Positions 36,109 through 44,784 of a stretch of 64,000 nucleotides of DNA are shown in pieces. The stretch lies in the NCBI RefSeq assembly GCF_004801305.1, contig NZ_SSOD01000019.1, positions 1-64,000 of the forward strand, given 5' to 3'. Source of the stretch: Pseudothauera rhizosphaerae. Lineage in GTDB: Bacteria; Pseudomonadota; Gammaproteobacteria; Burkholderiales; Rhodocyclaceae. The notes below the pieces were generated by a model. That model ran no database searches and was not told the origin of the DNA. It was given only the letters and a program-made list of their open reading frames with translations. Position numbers and translations under genes: made by a program. How positions within the stretch are numbered: position 1 is the stretch's first letter; each line of letters starts with the position of its first letter.

Positions 36109-36720
36109 TTGTCCCGCTATACCGGCCCCCGCCTGAAAGTCCTGCGCGCCCTCGGCACCGCGCTGCCCGGCCTGTCGCGCAAGGCGCCGGACGAGCGCAA
36201 CTACCCGCCCGGCCAGCACGGCATGAAGCAGAAGCGCAAGTCCGACTACGGCCTGCGGCTGATGGAAAAGCAGAAGCTGCGCCTGAACTACGGGCTGTCC
36301 GAGCGCCAGATCCAGCGCCTGTTCCGCGAGGCCAAGGGGTCGAAGGCGCCCACCGGCGACAAGCTGCTGGAGCTGCTGGAGCGGCGCCTGGACAACTTCG
36401 TCTTCCGCGCCGGCTTCGCCCCCACCGCGGTGGCCGCCCGCCAGCTCGTGCGCCATCGCCACGTGCTGTTCAACGGGCGTTCGGTGAACATCCCGTCGAT
36501 CCGCATCAAGCCGGGCGACACCATCGCGCTGACCGAAAAGGGCCGGCGCATCCCGGCCACCGCCGAGTGCCTGGCCGAACCGGCGCTGACCCGCCCCGAG
36601 TGGCTGAACTTCGACGAACAGGCGGTGAGCGCCACCGTCACCCGCCTGCCCGACGCCTCGGAAGTGCCCTTCCCCATCGAGGTCCAGCACGTGGTCGAGT
36701 ACTACGCGGTGCGGCTGTGA
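36109..36720 (+). CDS. rpsD: Ribosomal protein S4 paralogue in an iron-regulated operon
   Basis: This 203-residue protein is S4: SRYTGPRLKVLRALGTALPG at the N-terminus, NYPPGQHGMKQKRKSDYG, and an S4 RNA-binding domain (LLELLERRLDNFVFRAGFAP, VRHRHVLFNGRSVNIPSIRI). No cysteine zinc site is present. The TTG start at 36109 is chosen because AGGAG lies 7 bases upstream and it gives the normal S4 N-terminus; the ATG at 36067 lies inside the Fur-like palindrome. No ribosomal-protein genes are adjacent. Instead it leads into a small ORF and FecI/FecR, so it is probably a second copy expressed under iron limitation. Confidence 0.9.
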   Translation: MSRYTGPRLKVLRALGTALPGLSRKAPDERNYPPGQHGMKQKRKSDYGLRLMEKQKLRLNYGLSERQIQRLFREAKGSKAPTGDKLLELLERRLDNFVFRAGFAPTAVAARQLVRHRHVLFNGRSVNIPSIRIKPGDTIALTEKGRRIPATAECLAEPALTRPEWLNFDEQAVSATVTRLPDASEVPFPIEVQHVVEYYAVRL

Positions 36721-37004
36721 TGGGTGCGCTCGCCACCCGGGAGGAGCGGGCCGCCGACGGCCCGCAATACACCAGCCGGCCGGAGCTCGCGCTCTCGGCC
36801 GTGCTCTATCTGATGTCCCGCTTTCCGGCCACCCACAGCGCGGCGGTGGCGGACGCCGTGGTGGACCACCTGCGCATCGTCTGCGCCGACCCGCGCCTGC
36901 CCGCCTGCGTGCGCGAGACCGCCGACAAGCTGATCGGCGACTGGGCCGCCTACGGCGCGCTGAGCGACCGGGAACTGTTGCCGGACGGCAGTCTGGCGAA
37001 CTGA
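36720..37004 (+). CDS. Small protein between S4 paralogue and FecI, unknown function
   Basis: This 94-residue, probably cytosolic helical protein has PELALSAVLYLMSRFPATHS, a cysteine pair in IVCADPRLPACVRETADKL, and DWAAYGALSDRELLPDG. The start codon shares one base with the S4 stop (TGATG), so it is translationally coupled, and the sigma-factor gene begins 9 bases after its stop. I do not recognise a family. Position suggests a role in regulating the sigma factor or ribosome response. Confidence 0.7.
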   Translation: MGALATREERAADGPQYTSRPELALSAVLYLMSRFPATHSAAVADAVVDHLRIVCADPRLPACVRETADKLIGDWAAYGALSDRELLPDGSLAN

Positions 37005-37013
37005 GCGCCCTCC

Positions 37014-37532
37014 ATGGATGCGCCCGCCGGCACGGTCACCGACCTCTACCGCCAGCACCATCCATGGCTGCTGGGCTGGCTGCGCGCACGCCTGGGCTGC
37101 CCGCACAACGCCGCCGACCTGGCGCACGACACCTTCCTGCGCCTGCTCGGCAACCGGCGGCCGGTCGAACGCCTGGACGAGCCGCGCGCCTACCTGACCA
37201 CCATCGCACGCGGCCTGGTCATCGACCACTGGCGCCGGCGCGACATCGAACAGGCATGGACCGAGGCCGTCGCCCATCTGCCCGAAGCGCAGGCCCCCTC
37301 CCCCGAAACCCGCGCGCTCGCGGTCGAAGCCCTGCTGCGCATCGACGCCATGCTCGACGGACTGCGCCCCAAGGTGCGCGAAGCCTTCCTGCTCTCCCAG
37401 CTCGACGGCCTCGGCTACCGCGAAATCGGCACGCGGCTGGGCGTCTCCGAGCGCATGGTCAAGAAGTACATGGCGCAGGCCATGCTGGCCTGCGTGCTGG
37501 CGCTCGAGGACGGCGGCGGCCATGGCGGCTGA
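37014..37532 (+). CDS. FecI-type ECF sigma factor
   Basis: This 172-residue ECF sigma has region 2 (HPWLLGWLRARLGCPHNAADLA, DTFLRLLG, PRAYLTTIARGLVIDHWRR) and region 4 (LSQLDGLGYREIGTRLGVSERMVKKYM). It matches the FecI subgroup used in cell-surface signalling for iron uptake. It should transcribe the receptor gene at 38627 when activated through FecR. Its stop overlaps the FecR start by 11 bases. It is likely driven by the Fur-controlled promoter ahead of the S4 paralogue. Confidence 0.92.
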   Translation: MDAPAGTVTDLYRQHHPWLLGWLRARLGCPHNAADLAHDTFLRLLGNRRPVERLDEPRAYLTTIARGLVIDHWRRRDIEQAWTEAVAHLPEAQAPSPETRALAVEALLRIDAMLDGLRPKVREAFLLSQLDGLGYREIGTRLGVSERMVKKYMAQAMLACVLALEDGGGHGG

Positions 37533-38544
37533 GCCTGCCGCAGCGGCCGACCACGGCCCCCTCACCCAGGACGTGCTGCAACAGGCGGCGCAGTGGTTCG
37601 CGGTACTGGCCGACCACCGCACCACCGAAACGGAACGGCAGCGCTGGCAGGCCTGGCTGGAAGCCGACGCGGCGCATCGGCGCGCCTGGCAGCGGGTGGA
37701 GTCCGTCAGCCAGCGTTTCGCCGAACTGCAGGCCGGCAGCCCGGCCGCGGCCCATGCGGCGCTGCGCCGGACGCCCTCGCGCGGCCGGCGGCAGGCGCTG
37801 CGCGTGCTCGGCGGCGGCGGCGTGGCGCTGCTGGGCGCCTGGCTGCTCGCACGCGAACATCTGCTCGACGACCGCCGCCTGGCCGCACTGGCCGCATGGA
37901 CCGCGGACGAGCGCACCACCGTCGGCGAAGTGCGCGAACTGCGGCTCGCGGACGGCGGAAGCCTGTGGCTCAACACCGCCAGCGCGGCGGACATCGACTA
38001 CGGCGCGGACCTGCGCCGCATCGCGCTGCACGCCGGCGAGCTGCTGGTGCATACCGCGCCTGATCCGCAGCAGCCGCCCCGGCCGCTGGTGGTGGACACC
38101 CTGCACGGCCGCCTCACCGCGCTGGGAACCCGTTTCTCGGTAACCCTGGAAGACGGCGCCACACTGGTCTCGGTGTTCGATGGCGCGGTGGACGTGGCGC
38201 CGCGCGGCGGCCCCGCCCAGGTGCTCGGCGCCGGGCAGCAGGCCCGCTTCGACCGCCGGACGGTCCATGCGCCGGCGGTGGCGGCCCGGGCGCGGGAAAG
38301 CTGGTCGCGCGGCCTGCTGGTGGCGGAAGACCGCCGGCTGGACGATTTCGTTGCCGAACTGGCGCGCTACGTGCCGCTGCAGCTCGAAGTGGCCCCCGAG
38401 GTCGCCGCACTGCGCCTGGTGGGCGTGTATCCGATGCGCGAGCCGGTGCACGACTTCGGCCGCTGCATCGCCGCGCTGCAGGCAGCCTTGCCGGTCCGCG
38501 TCCACGTGATCGCCGACCGGCACTGGCGCATCGAGGCACGCTGA
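37522..38544 (+). CDS. FecR-type anti-sigma/signalling protein
   Basis: This 340-residue protein has a cytosolic DUF4880 domain (QWFAVLADHRTTETERQRWQ, about 20-75), one membrane segment (ALRVLGGGGVALLGAWLLA, about 93-112) and a periplasmic FecR domain (EVRELRLADGGSLWLNTAS, VDTLHGRLTALGTRFSVTLE). The C-terminal part should contact the receptor's STN domain. It holds the sigma factor inactive or ready until the receptor signals. It overlaps fecI and precedes the receptor gene by 82 bases, which probably contain the sigma-dependent promoter. Confidence 0.92.
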   Translation: MAAEPAAAADHGPLTQDVLQQAAQWFAVLADHRTTETERQRWQAWLEADAAHRRAWQRVESVSQRFAELQAGSPAAAHAALRRTPSRGRRQALRVLGGGGVALLGAWLLAREHLLDDRRLAALAAWTADERTTVGEVRELRLADGGSLWLNTASAADIDYGADLRRIALHAGELLVHTAPDPQQPPRPLVVDTLHGRLTALGTRFSVTLEDGATLVSVFDGAVDVAPRGGPAQVLGAGQQARFDRRTVHAPAVAARARESWSRGLLVAEDRRLDDFVAELARYVPLQLEVAPEVAALRLVGVYPMREPVHDFGRCIAALQAALPVRVHVIADRHWRIEAR

Positions 38545-38626
38545 ACGCATCCGGCACGGTTCCCTTTTTTGCCCCTCCTCCGGCATCCGTTGTGAACACC
38601 CGCTCACACAACGACGGACCGGAACC

Positions 38627-41449
38627 ATGCCCAGACTCCAGACTTCCGCCCCCCTCCCCATCGCCGGGGCGCTGCGTGCCGCCCTGCCGGCGCTGCTCCT
38701 GTGCGCTTCCACGGCCGCGCTGCCGGTGCCGGCACGCGCGCAGCAGGAGAGCCCCGCCCAGGCGGCCATCCGCAGCTACGACATCCCGCCCGGCCCGCTG
38801 TCCTCGTCGCTGACCCGCTTCGCCGCCGAAGCCGGTGTGGCCCTTTCAGCGGACGCCGCCCTGCTCGGCGACCGCCACGGCCCCGGCCTGCACGGCAGCT
38901 ACGACGTCGCCCACGGCTTCGCGCTGCTGCTTGCCGGCAGCGGCCTGGAGGCGGTGCGCGACGCCACCGGCACCTGGGTGCTGCGTCCGGCGCCGCGCCA
39001 GTCTCCCCACGTACTCGGCGAAGTGAGGGTGCATGCCGCCGCCGAATCCCTGGGCACCCAAGTCATCGGCCGCGGCACGCTGGACGCGGTGGGCCGCGGC
39101 AACGGCGACATCGGCAGCGCCTTGCGCGTGCTGCCCAACGTGCATTTCGACAACGGCCAGTTGCACACCGGCCGCCAGGGCGAGATCGACCCGGCCGACA
39201 TCAGCATCCACGGCTCGAAGTTCTACAACAACCTGTACCTGATGGACGGCATGTCCCTCAACAACGACATCAACCCCGCCCAGCGCGCTGCCGACGGCAC
39301 CACCGGCTCCAACAACAACTCCGCGCCGCCATCCGCCAGCCAGGGCTTCGCCATCGACACCAGCCTGCTGTGCAGCATCACCGTGCGCGACGCCAACGTG
39401 CCTGCCGAGTTCGGCCGCTTCTCGGGTGGCGTGATCGCCGCCGACACCTGCGCACCGACGCGCGATTTCGGCGGCCAGGTCTCGGTGGAGCGCACCCGCT
39501 CGGCATGGACCGAGTACCACCTCACCCCAACGCAGGAAGTCGAATATCCCCAATCGGCCGATGCCGACGCCCAGTCGGAATTCGACAAATGGACCTATCG
39601 CGCCGCGCTGCAGGGCAAACCGTCGGACGAGATCGGCCTGATCGCCAGCTTCGTGCGCAAGACCTCCGAGATTCCGCTGCGCGGCTACTCGGGCGGGCGG
39701 ACCAGCGCCTCCGACAGCAACGGCAAGACCCAGCGCCGCGAAAGCGACGCCTTCTACGTGCGCGGCTTCTGGACGCCCCAGGGCGACCTCAGGGGCGACC
39801 TCTCCCTGCTCTACGCTCCCACCAGCGGGCAGTACTTCATCTCCAACGCGAAGAATTCGGATTTCGAACTGAAGAGCGGCGGCCACGGCATCAACCTCGG
39901 CCTGGAACATGCATTGGGCGGCGCACAGCTCAGCCACCGCCTGAGCTGGAACAGGGTGGAAAGCTCGCGCGACGCGGACAGCACCACCTGGAAGGCCTGG
40001 CGCCGTTCCGCCGACAAGGACTGGGGCGTGCAGACCGGCACCGGCGCCACCGGCTGGATGAGCTACGAAGGCGGCTGGGGCGACATCGACCAGGAGCAGG
40101 AAACGCTCACCTACCAGGGCAAGGCCGACTGGGAGCCGATCAACCTGCTCGGCGTCGAGCACCGCCTCCAGGCCGGCGTCGAACTGCTCCGGCAGGAGCA
40201 GACCTATCATCGCAAGACGACCTACACCCAATACACCGCCTCGATCAACACCAACACCTGCAACATGGTCGGCGGCGGCGTCGATACCGAGACCTGCTCG
40301 CTGTCCTCGCCGTGGAACGCGCCGACCTGGGCGGGGCAGTACCTCGCCAGCCGCCTGATCTACTTCGCCGGCGAGTTCGACGTCTCCAACACCAACCGCG
40401 CGCTGTTCATCCAGGACGAGATGCGCCTGGGAGACTTCCGCCTGCGCCTCGGCGCGCGCTACGACAACGACGACCTCGCCCCCGAGGCCACCCTGGCGCC
40501 CCGCTCGGCGCTGTTCTGGGACGTCTTCGGCAACGGCCTCACCCGCCTCGAAATGGGCGCCAACCGCTACTACAGCCGCAACTTCATGGCCTACTACGCG
40601 CAGGCCAAGCGTCTCGCGCTGCAAAGCTCCTCCCAGACCCGCACCATGAGCGGAGGCCTGCTCAACGACTGGGCCGCGCCGGTGATGGCGACCAACTGGA
40701 GGTGGTACCAGCTCGGCGACATGAAGGTGCCCTACGACGACGAACGCATGATCGGCATCAGCCAGCAATGGCTCGGGCATACCTGGAGTCTGAAGCGCGT
40801 GCTGCGCGAAAGCCGCGACGAAATGGTGCTGCACCTGCGTTCCGCGGCCAACTACTACTGGGACAACAGCGGCTACTCGGACGCCAAGACGTGGGCGCTG
40901 AGCGTGGAAAGCGACCGCCCGATCCGCCTGGGCAACACCTCCACCACGCTGATGTTCAGCGTCGACCACACCGACCTGGAGACGTCGCACGCCGACTACT
41001 CCGACACCCTCAACGACATCTCCGGCGACCTCAGCCGCACCATCATCTACGACGGCAAGGCCATTCCATGGGCCGAGCGCCCCGCGCAGAACTACACCCG
41101 CCCGTGGAGCGCCCGCCTGCTGGTGAACACCGAGATCCCCGCCGCCCGCCTGACCATCGGCAACTTCTTCCGCATCCGCGACGGCTTCGAGAAGATGGTG
41201 GACACCGGCGTCTCCGTGCCCCACGGCGACGGCACCGCGCGCATCTGGGACAAGCGCAAGTTCGGCAAGGCCATCACCTGGGATCTGCGCCTGAACTGGA
41301 GCCTGCCGGTCACGCAGGGGCAGGAGGCCTTCGTCAACCTGACCATCGAGAACCTGCTCGACCGCAAGAACGACATCGAGAACAGCGGCACCGAACTGGT
41401 TTACGAAAAAGGCCGCCAGTTCTGGCTCGAACTCGGCTACCGCTTCTAG
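38627..41449 (+). CDS. TonB-dependent receptor with STN signalling domain
   Basis: This 940-residue receptor has a signal peptide (ALPALLLCASTAALPVPARA), an STN domain (about 48-115: SYDIPPGPLSSSLTRFAAEA, GSYDVAHGFALLLAGSGLEA), a plug and a barrel. The C-terminus is aromatic (FWLELGYRF). The STN domain identifies it as the sensor of the FecI/FecR pathway encoded directly upstream. It is longer than usual, with extended plug loops rich in asparagine and serine. The ligand is unknown. A strong GC hairpin follows, then a MauG-like di-haem gene. Confidence 0.93.
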   Translation: MPRLQTSAPLPIAGALRAALPALLLCASTAALPVPARAQQESPAQAAIRSYDIPPGPLSSSLTRFAAEAGVALSADAALLGDRHGPGLHGSYDVAHGFALLLAGSGLEAVRDATGTWVLRPAPRQSPHVLGEVRVHAAAESLGTQVIGRGTLDAVGRGNGDIGSALRVLPNVHFDNGQLHTGRQGEIDPADISIHGSKFYNNLYLMDGMSLNNDINPAQRAADGTTGSNNNSAPPSASQGFAIDTSLLCSITVRDANVPAEFGRFSGGVIAADTCAPTRDFGGQVSVERTRSAWTEYHLTPTQEVEYPQSADADAQSEFDKWTYRAALQGKPSDEIGLIASFVRKTSEIPLRGYSGGRTSASDSNGKTQRRESDAFYVRGFWTPQGDLRGDLSLLYAPTSGQYFISNAKNSDFELKSGGHGINLGLEHALGGAQLSHRLSWNRVESSRDADSTTWKAWRRSADKDWGVQTGTGATGWMSYEGGWGDIDQEQETLTYQGKADWEPINLLGVEHRLQAGVELLRQEQTYHRKTTYTQYTASINTNTCNMVGGGVDTETCSLSSPWNAPTWAGQYLASRLIYFAGEFDVSNTNRALFIQDEMRLGDFRLRLGARYDNDDLAPEATLAPRSALFWDVFGNGLTRLEMGANRYYSRNFMAYYAQAKRLALQSSSQTRTMSGGLLNDWAAPVMATNWRWYQLGDMKVPYDDERMIGISQQWLGHTWSLKRVLRESRDEMVLHLRSAANYYWDNSGYSDAKTWALSVESDRPIRLGNTSTTLMFSVDHTDLETSHADYSDTLNDISGDLSRTIIYDGKAIPWAERPAQNYTRPWSARLLVNTEIPAARLTIGNFFRIRDGFEKMVDTGVSVPHGDGTARIWDKRKFGKAITWDLRLNWSLPVTQGQEAFVNLTIENLLDRKNDIENSGTELVYEKGRQFWLELGYRF

Positions 41450-41458
41450 GCCCACCGC

Positions 41459-41486
41459 GGCGGCGCCCGGCTTGCCGGGCGCCGCC
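41459..41486 (+). terminator. Strong GC hairpin after the signalling receptor
   Basis: A 12-bp perfect stem GGCGGCGCCCGG/CCGGGCGCCGCC surrounds CTTG, 10 bases after the stop codon. It has no T-run; it may stabilise the receptor mRNA or weaken read-through to the di-haem gene. Confidence 0.6.
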
Positions 41487-41510
41487 CATCCTGCCGGACA
41501 TCTCCACGAC

Positions 41511-42659
41511 ATGAAACAACCGCCCGCCCATCCGCTCATCCGCCGCGCCTGCCGCCGGGGTGCCCGACTCGCCGCCCTGGCCGGCGCGCTGCTGGCCTGG
41601 CCCGCGGCGGCGGCCTGTACCCTGCCCGACGACGGCTGGGATGCCGCCTGCCTGCGCGCCGTCTACACCCGCGACATCGCCCACTGGCCCCCGCCCCAGG
41701 GCGTGGATCGCACGGACTGGCGCGAGATGGCGCCAGTCGGTACGCTGGCCGCACCGGCTCCTCAGCCCACCCGCGCGGCGCTGGGCGAACGGCTGTTCTT
41801 CGATCCGCGCCTGTCGCGCTCCGACCTGCTCGCCTGCGTCAGTTGCCACCGCCCCGGCCACGGCTTTGCCGACACCCAGGCCGTGTCGGCCGGGCACGAG
41901 GGCCGGCTGGGCACGCGCAACGCGCCCACCGTGCTGGGCGCGGCACACGCCCCCGCGCTGTTCTGGGACGGCCGCGCCGCCACGCTGGAAGCGCAGGCCA
42001 GCGGACCGATCGCCCATCCGGACGAGATGGCGATGCCCCTCGACGAACTGCCCGGCAAGCTCGCCGCCCTCGACGACTACGAGGCCGCCTTCACCCGCGC
42101 CTTCGCCGGCGAGTCCGCCGGGAACGGCCAGGGCGCGGTGACCCTGGCCCGCATCGCCGCCGCGCTGGCCGCCTACCAGCGCACGCTGCTGCCGCCCGAA
42201 ACGCGCTTCGACCGCTTCCTGGCCGGTGAGCGCGGCGCACTCGACGACCGCGAACTGCTCGGCCTGCACCTGTTCCGCACCAAGGGGCGCTGCATGACCT
42301 GCCACGACGGCCCGCTGCTCACGGACAACCGCTTCCACAACCTGGGACTGACCTGGTACGGCCGGCAGTACGAGGACCTGGGACGCTACGGGGTGACCGG
42401 CGATCCCGTCGACGTGGGCCGCTTCCGCACGCCGACCTTGCGCCAGGTGGCGCACACCGGCCCGTGGATGCACAACGGCCGCTTTCCCAGCCTGCGCGGC
42501 ATCCTCAACATGTACAACGCCGGCATGCCGCAGCCCAAACCGGCCAACGCGGAACAGGCCCGCGACCCGCTGTTCCCGAAGACCTCGGAACTGCTGCGGC
42601 CGCTGGACCTGACGCCGGAGGAACTCGACGCGCTGGAGGCCTTCCTGGCGGTGCTGTAG
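41511..42659 (+). CDS. MauG/cytochrome c peroxidase-like di-haem protein
   Basis: This 382-residue exported protein has two haem c motifs, CVSCH (109-113) and CMTCH (261-265). Its CCP/MauG features are RLFFDPRLSRSDLLACVSCH, RNAPTVLGAAHAPALFWDG and HTGPWMHNGRFPSLRGILN. The signal peptide is the AALAGALLAWPAAAA stretch. The ATG at 41511 gives a normal export signal. Peroxide reduction or oxidative modification of an iron ligand is possible. It follows the signalling receptor by 61 bases, with a hairpin between, suggesting partial co-expression. Confidence 0.9.
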   Translation: MKQPPAHPLIRRACRRGARLAALAGALLAWPAAAACTLPDDGWDAACLRAVYTRDIAHWPPPQGVDRTDWREMAPVGTLAAPAPQPTRAALGERLFFDPRLSRSDLLACVSCHRPGHGFADTQAVSAGHEGRLGTRNAPTVLGAAHAPALFWDGRAATLEAQASGPIAHPDEMAMPLDELPGKLAALDDYEAAFTRAFAGESAGNGQGAVTLARIAAALAAYQRTLLPPETRFDRFLAGERGALDDRELLGLHLFRTKGRCMTCHDGPLLTDNRFHNLGLTWYGRQYEDLGRYGVTGDPVDVGRFRTPTLRQVAHTGPWMHNGRFPSLRGILNMYNAGMPQPKPANAEQARDPLFPKTSELLRPLDLTPEELDALEAFLAVL

Positions 42660-42676
42660 CGTGGGTTGGGCGAGGA

Positions 42677-42752
42677 GTGGGAGCGGGCTTGCCCGCGATT
42701 GCTGCGTCCTCGGCACCCCGAACCGCCCCATCGCGGGCAAGCCCGCTCCCAC
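42677..42752. repeat. REP-type long palindrome, copy 4
   Basis: The arms GTGGGAGCGGGCTTGCCCGC... and their complement occur between the convergent di-haem and DUF6746-like genes. Confidence 0.9.
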
Positions 42753-42766
42753 GGGTGTGTTCCGGT

Positions 42767-43153
42767 TTACTCGGCGATGATCTTGCGCACACCCGACAGA
42801 TAGGCGTCGCCGTAATCGATCACCGCGTCCCGGTTCTGCCCTTCGGTGGCGAAATGGAGGTCCGCGGCGGTTTCGGAGAGGGAGCGCAGTTCGGCGTTGA
42901 TGGCCTTCAGCGAATCCTCGATGGTGTAGCACAGGCTGTGGATGTCGTGCATGTCGTACTCGCCCACCTCGCCCGCCAGCAGTTCGGCCAGCTTCTTGTT
43001 GGCGTCGCGCAGGATGGCCACGGTCTCCTCGATGTTGCCGCCCTTCTTGGCCTGGTAGTGGTCCACGCGCGGCGGCTGGGGATCGGCGGCGTGGGCGGCG
43101 GGCGCCAGCGCGGTGCAGGCGGCCAGGGCGGCGAGGGTGAGGATCTTCTTCAT
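42767..43153 (-). CDS. Small periplasmic helical protein (DUF6746-like)
   Basis: This 128-residue protein has a Sec signal (LTLAALAACTALAPAAHA). The mature helical part contains VDHYQAKKGGNIEETVAIL, YDMHDIHSLCYTIEDSLKAI and LHFATEGQNRDAVIDYGDAYL. It resembles the DUF6746 family as I recall it; this needs a profile search. It lies 28 bases downstream of the flavodoxin-reductase gene on the same strand, so it is probably the end of that operon and exported together with its partners. Confidence 0.65.
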   Translation of the reverse strand: MKKILTLAALAACTALAPAAHAADPQPPRVDHYQAKKGGNIEETVAILRDANKKLAELLAGEVGEYDMHDIHSLCYTIEDSLKAINAELRSLSETAADLHFATEGQNRDAVIDYGDAYLSGVRKIIAE

Positions 43154-43181
43154 CTGGACTCCTTGATGGTTGCTCGGTGAA

Positions 43182-44552
43182 TCAGTAGATGTCCCGCCGG
43201 TAGCGCCCTGCGGCCGCCAGTTGCGCGAGCCGTCCGGCGCCGAGGATGCCGGCGAGGGTGTCGTGCACGGCCGGCCCCATGCCCACGGCGTTGCCGCACA
43301 CGTAGATGGCGGCGCCCCCGGCGACCCATTCGCGCAGCGTGTCCGCGGCGCGGGCGAGGCGGTGCTGCACGTATTCGGGGGACGAACCGTCGCGGGAGAA
43401 CACGCGGTCGCAGCGCGCCAGCAGGTCGGCCCGTTCCAGCGCGGCGAGTTCGTCGGCGTGGAAACCGTCGTGGGCGGCGTTGCGCTCGCCGAACACCAGC
43501 CAGTTGCGCCCGTCGCCCCGCCGCGCGCGCTGGCGCAGGAGGGCCAGCAGGCCGGCGAGACCCGTGCCGTTGCCCACCAGGATCAGCGGGCGGGCGGCGT
43601 TGTCGCCGAGGCGGAAATTCGGATGGGCGCGGATGCGCCCCTGGAACACGTTGCCGGATGCCCCCGCGCCGGTGAGCAGGGACGACATCCGCCCCGGCTC
43701 GCCGTCCGGCCCGCGGATCACGCGCACCAGCAGGTGCACTGCGCCGTCTTCCGGCAGCGAGGCGATGCTGTAGTCGCGCGGGCGGGCGTCCGCGCCCGGG
43801 GGGACGAGTTGCAGCAGGTCGCCCGCCTCCCACCGCGGCAGCGCTACGGACGCGGCGTCGGCCTCGGGCCCCGCGACCGCTTCCAGTTCCACGTGATGCA
43901 CCGGCTGCCCGGCGCTGCCGGGGTTGAGGTGGCGGCTGGCGCGCACCCGCCAGTAGCCCATGACCGGCGCAACGGCGCCGTTCGGCTCCGCCAGGCCGGC
44001 GAAGCTCGCCAGGCGGTGGCGCCAGGTTTCCAGCGCCGCCGGGTCGGCGCGGTCCACTTCCACGCGCTCGAACAGCGCCGCGGCGCCGCAGTCGCGCAGC
44101 CAGCCGTCCAGCGCGCGGCCGAAGGCGCAGTAACGCGCATAGGAGCGGTCGCCCAGGGCCAGCAGGCCGTAGCGCAGGGCGCCGAGCTGCGGTCGGCCGC
44201 CCATGATCCGGTCCACGAAGGCGGCGGCGTTATCCGGCGGATCGCCTTCACCGGTGGTGCTGGCGACGAAGAGCGCCTTCCCGCAGGTCTGCAGATCGGC
44301 CGCGGAGAGTTCGCCCAGGGCCGCCAGGCGCGCCCCGACCCCGGCGGCGCCCAGCGCCCGCACCGCCTCTTCGGCCAGTTCGCGGCCGAGTCCGCTCTGG
44401 CTGCCATAGGCCACCAGCACGGTGCCGGAACCGGCAGCCGCGGCCGTGCCGTGGCGCTTGCGGAAACTCGTGCGCACCCGCAGGCACAGGGCCGCATAGG
44501 CCGCCACGACCCCCGCGGCGGCGGCCAGGCGGGGCAGTTCCAGGGTGATCAT
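43182..44552 (-). CDS. Membrane-anchored sulfite reductase-type flavoprotein (ferric reductase partner)
   Basis: This 456-residue protein has one N-terminal membrane segment (LAAAAGVVAAYAALCL), a flavodoxin domain (TVLVAYGSQSGLGRELAEEA, TTGEGDPPDNAAAF), an FAD-binding domain (ARPRDYSIASLPEDG) and an NADPH domain (LILVGNGTGLAGLLALL, YVCGNAVGMGP). This is the CysJ/diflavin reductase layout. In related iron loci this module is fused to a PepSY membrane domain; here PepSY is a separate gene at 46156. The ATG at 44552 is chosen because a longer frame would run through a repeat block. It should feed electrons to the reduction of imported iron complexes. Confidence 0.88.
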   Translation of the reverse strand: MITLELPRLAAAAGVVAAYAALCLRVRTSFRKRHGTAAAAGSGTVLVAYGSQSGLGRELAEEAVRALGAAGVGARLAALGELSAADLQTCGKALFVASTTGEGDPPDNAAAFVDRIMGGRPQLGALRYGLLALGDRSYARYCAFGRALDGWLRDCGAAALFERVEVDRADPAALETWRHRLASFAGLAEPNGAVAPVMGYWRVRASRHLNPGSAGQPVHHVELEAVAGPEADAASVALPRWEAGDLLQLVPPGADARPRDYSIASLPEDGAVHLLVRVIRGPDGEPGRMSSLLTGAGASGNVFQGRIRAHPNFRLGDNAARPLILVGNGTGLAGLLALLRQRARRGDGRNWLVFGERNAAHDGFHADELAALERADLLARCDRVFSRDGSSPEYVQHRLARAADTLREWVAGGAAIYVCGNAVGMGPAVHDTLAGILGAGRLAQLAAAGRYRRDIY

Positions 44553-44570
44553 GCGGCCGGATGCAGGCTT

Positions 44571-44781
44571 CGTCCCTCCCCCTTCAAGGGGGGCGAAGCC
44601 GGGGTTTCGCGAAGCACTGCTTCGCGCCGGCTGAACGGGCAGGCTGTGCAAAGCCTGCCCCGGACGGTCAGGAGGGGGATGGGGTTCGGTGCAGACTGGC
44701 GATAAACCCATCCCCACCCCGACCCTCCCCTTGAAGGGGAGGGAGTACACACCCCGCCCTTCGACTGGCTCGGGGCGAACG
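44571..44781. repeat. Nested inverted-repeat block between operon genes
   Basis: The 210-base stretch holds CCCTCCCCCTTCAAGGGGG (left), CGCGAAGCACTGCTTCGCG, GGGCAGGCTGTGCAAAGCCTGCCC and CCCTCCCCTTGAAGGGGAGGG (right), plus a copy of the CCCTTCGACTGGCTCGGGGC repeat at the end. It looks like a composite of short mobile repeats. Confidence 0.7.
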
Positions 44782-44784
44782 GCG

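Noticed and set aside
38846-41539. 897-codon open frame antisense to the signalling receptor
   Set aside because: Composition is low-complexity (V/A/G/H), no motif or signal is recognisable, and the plus strand encodes a full receptor.
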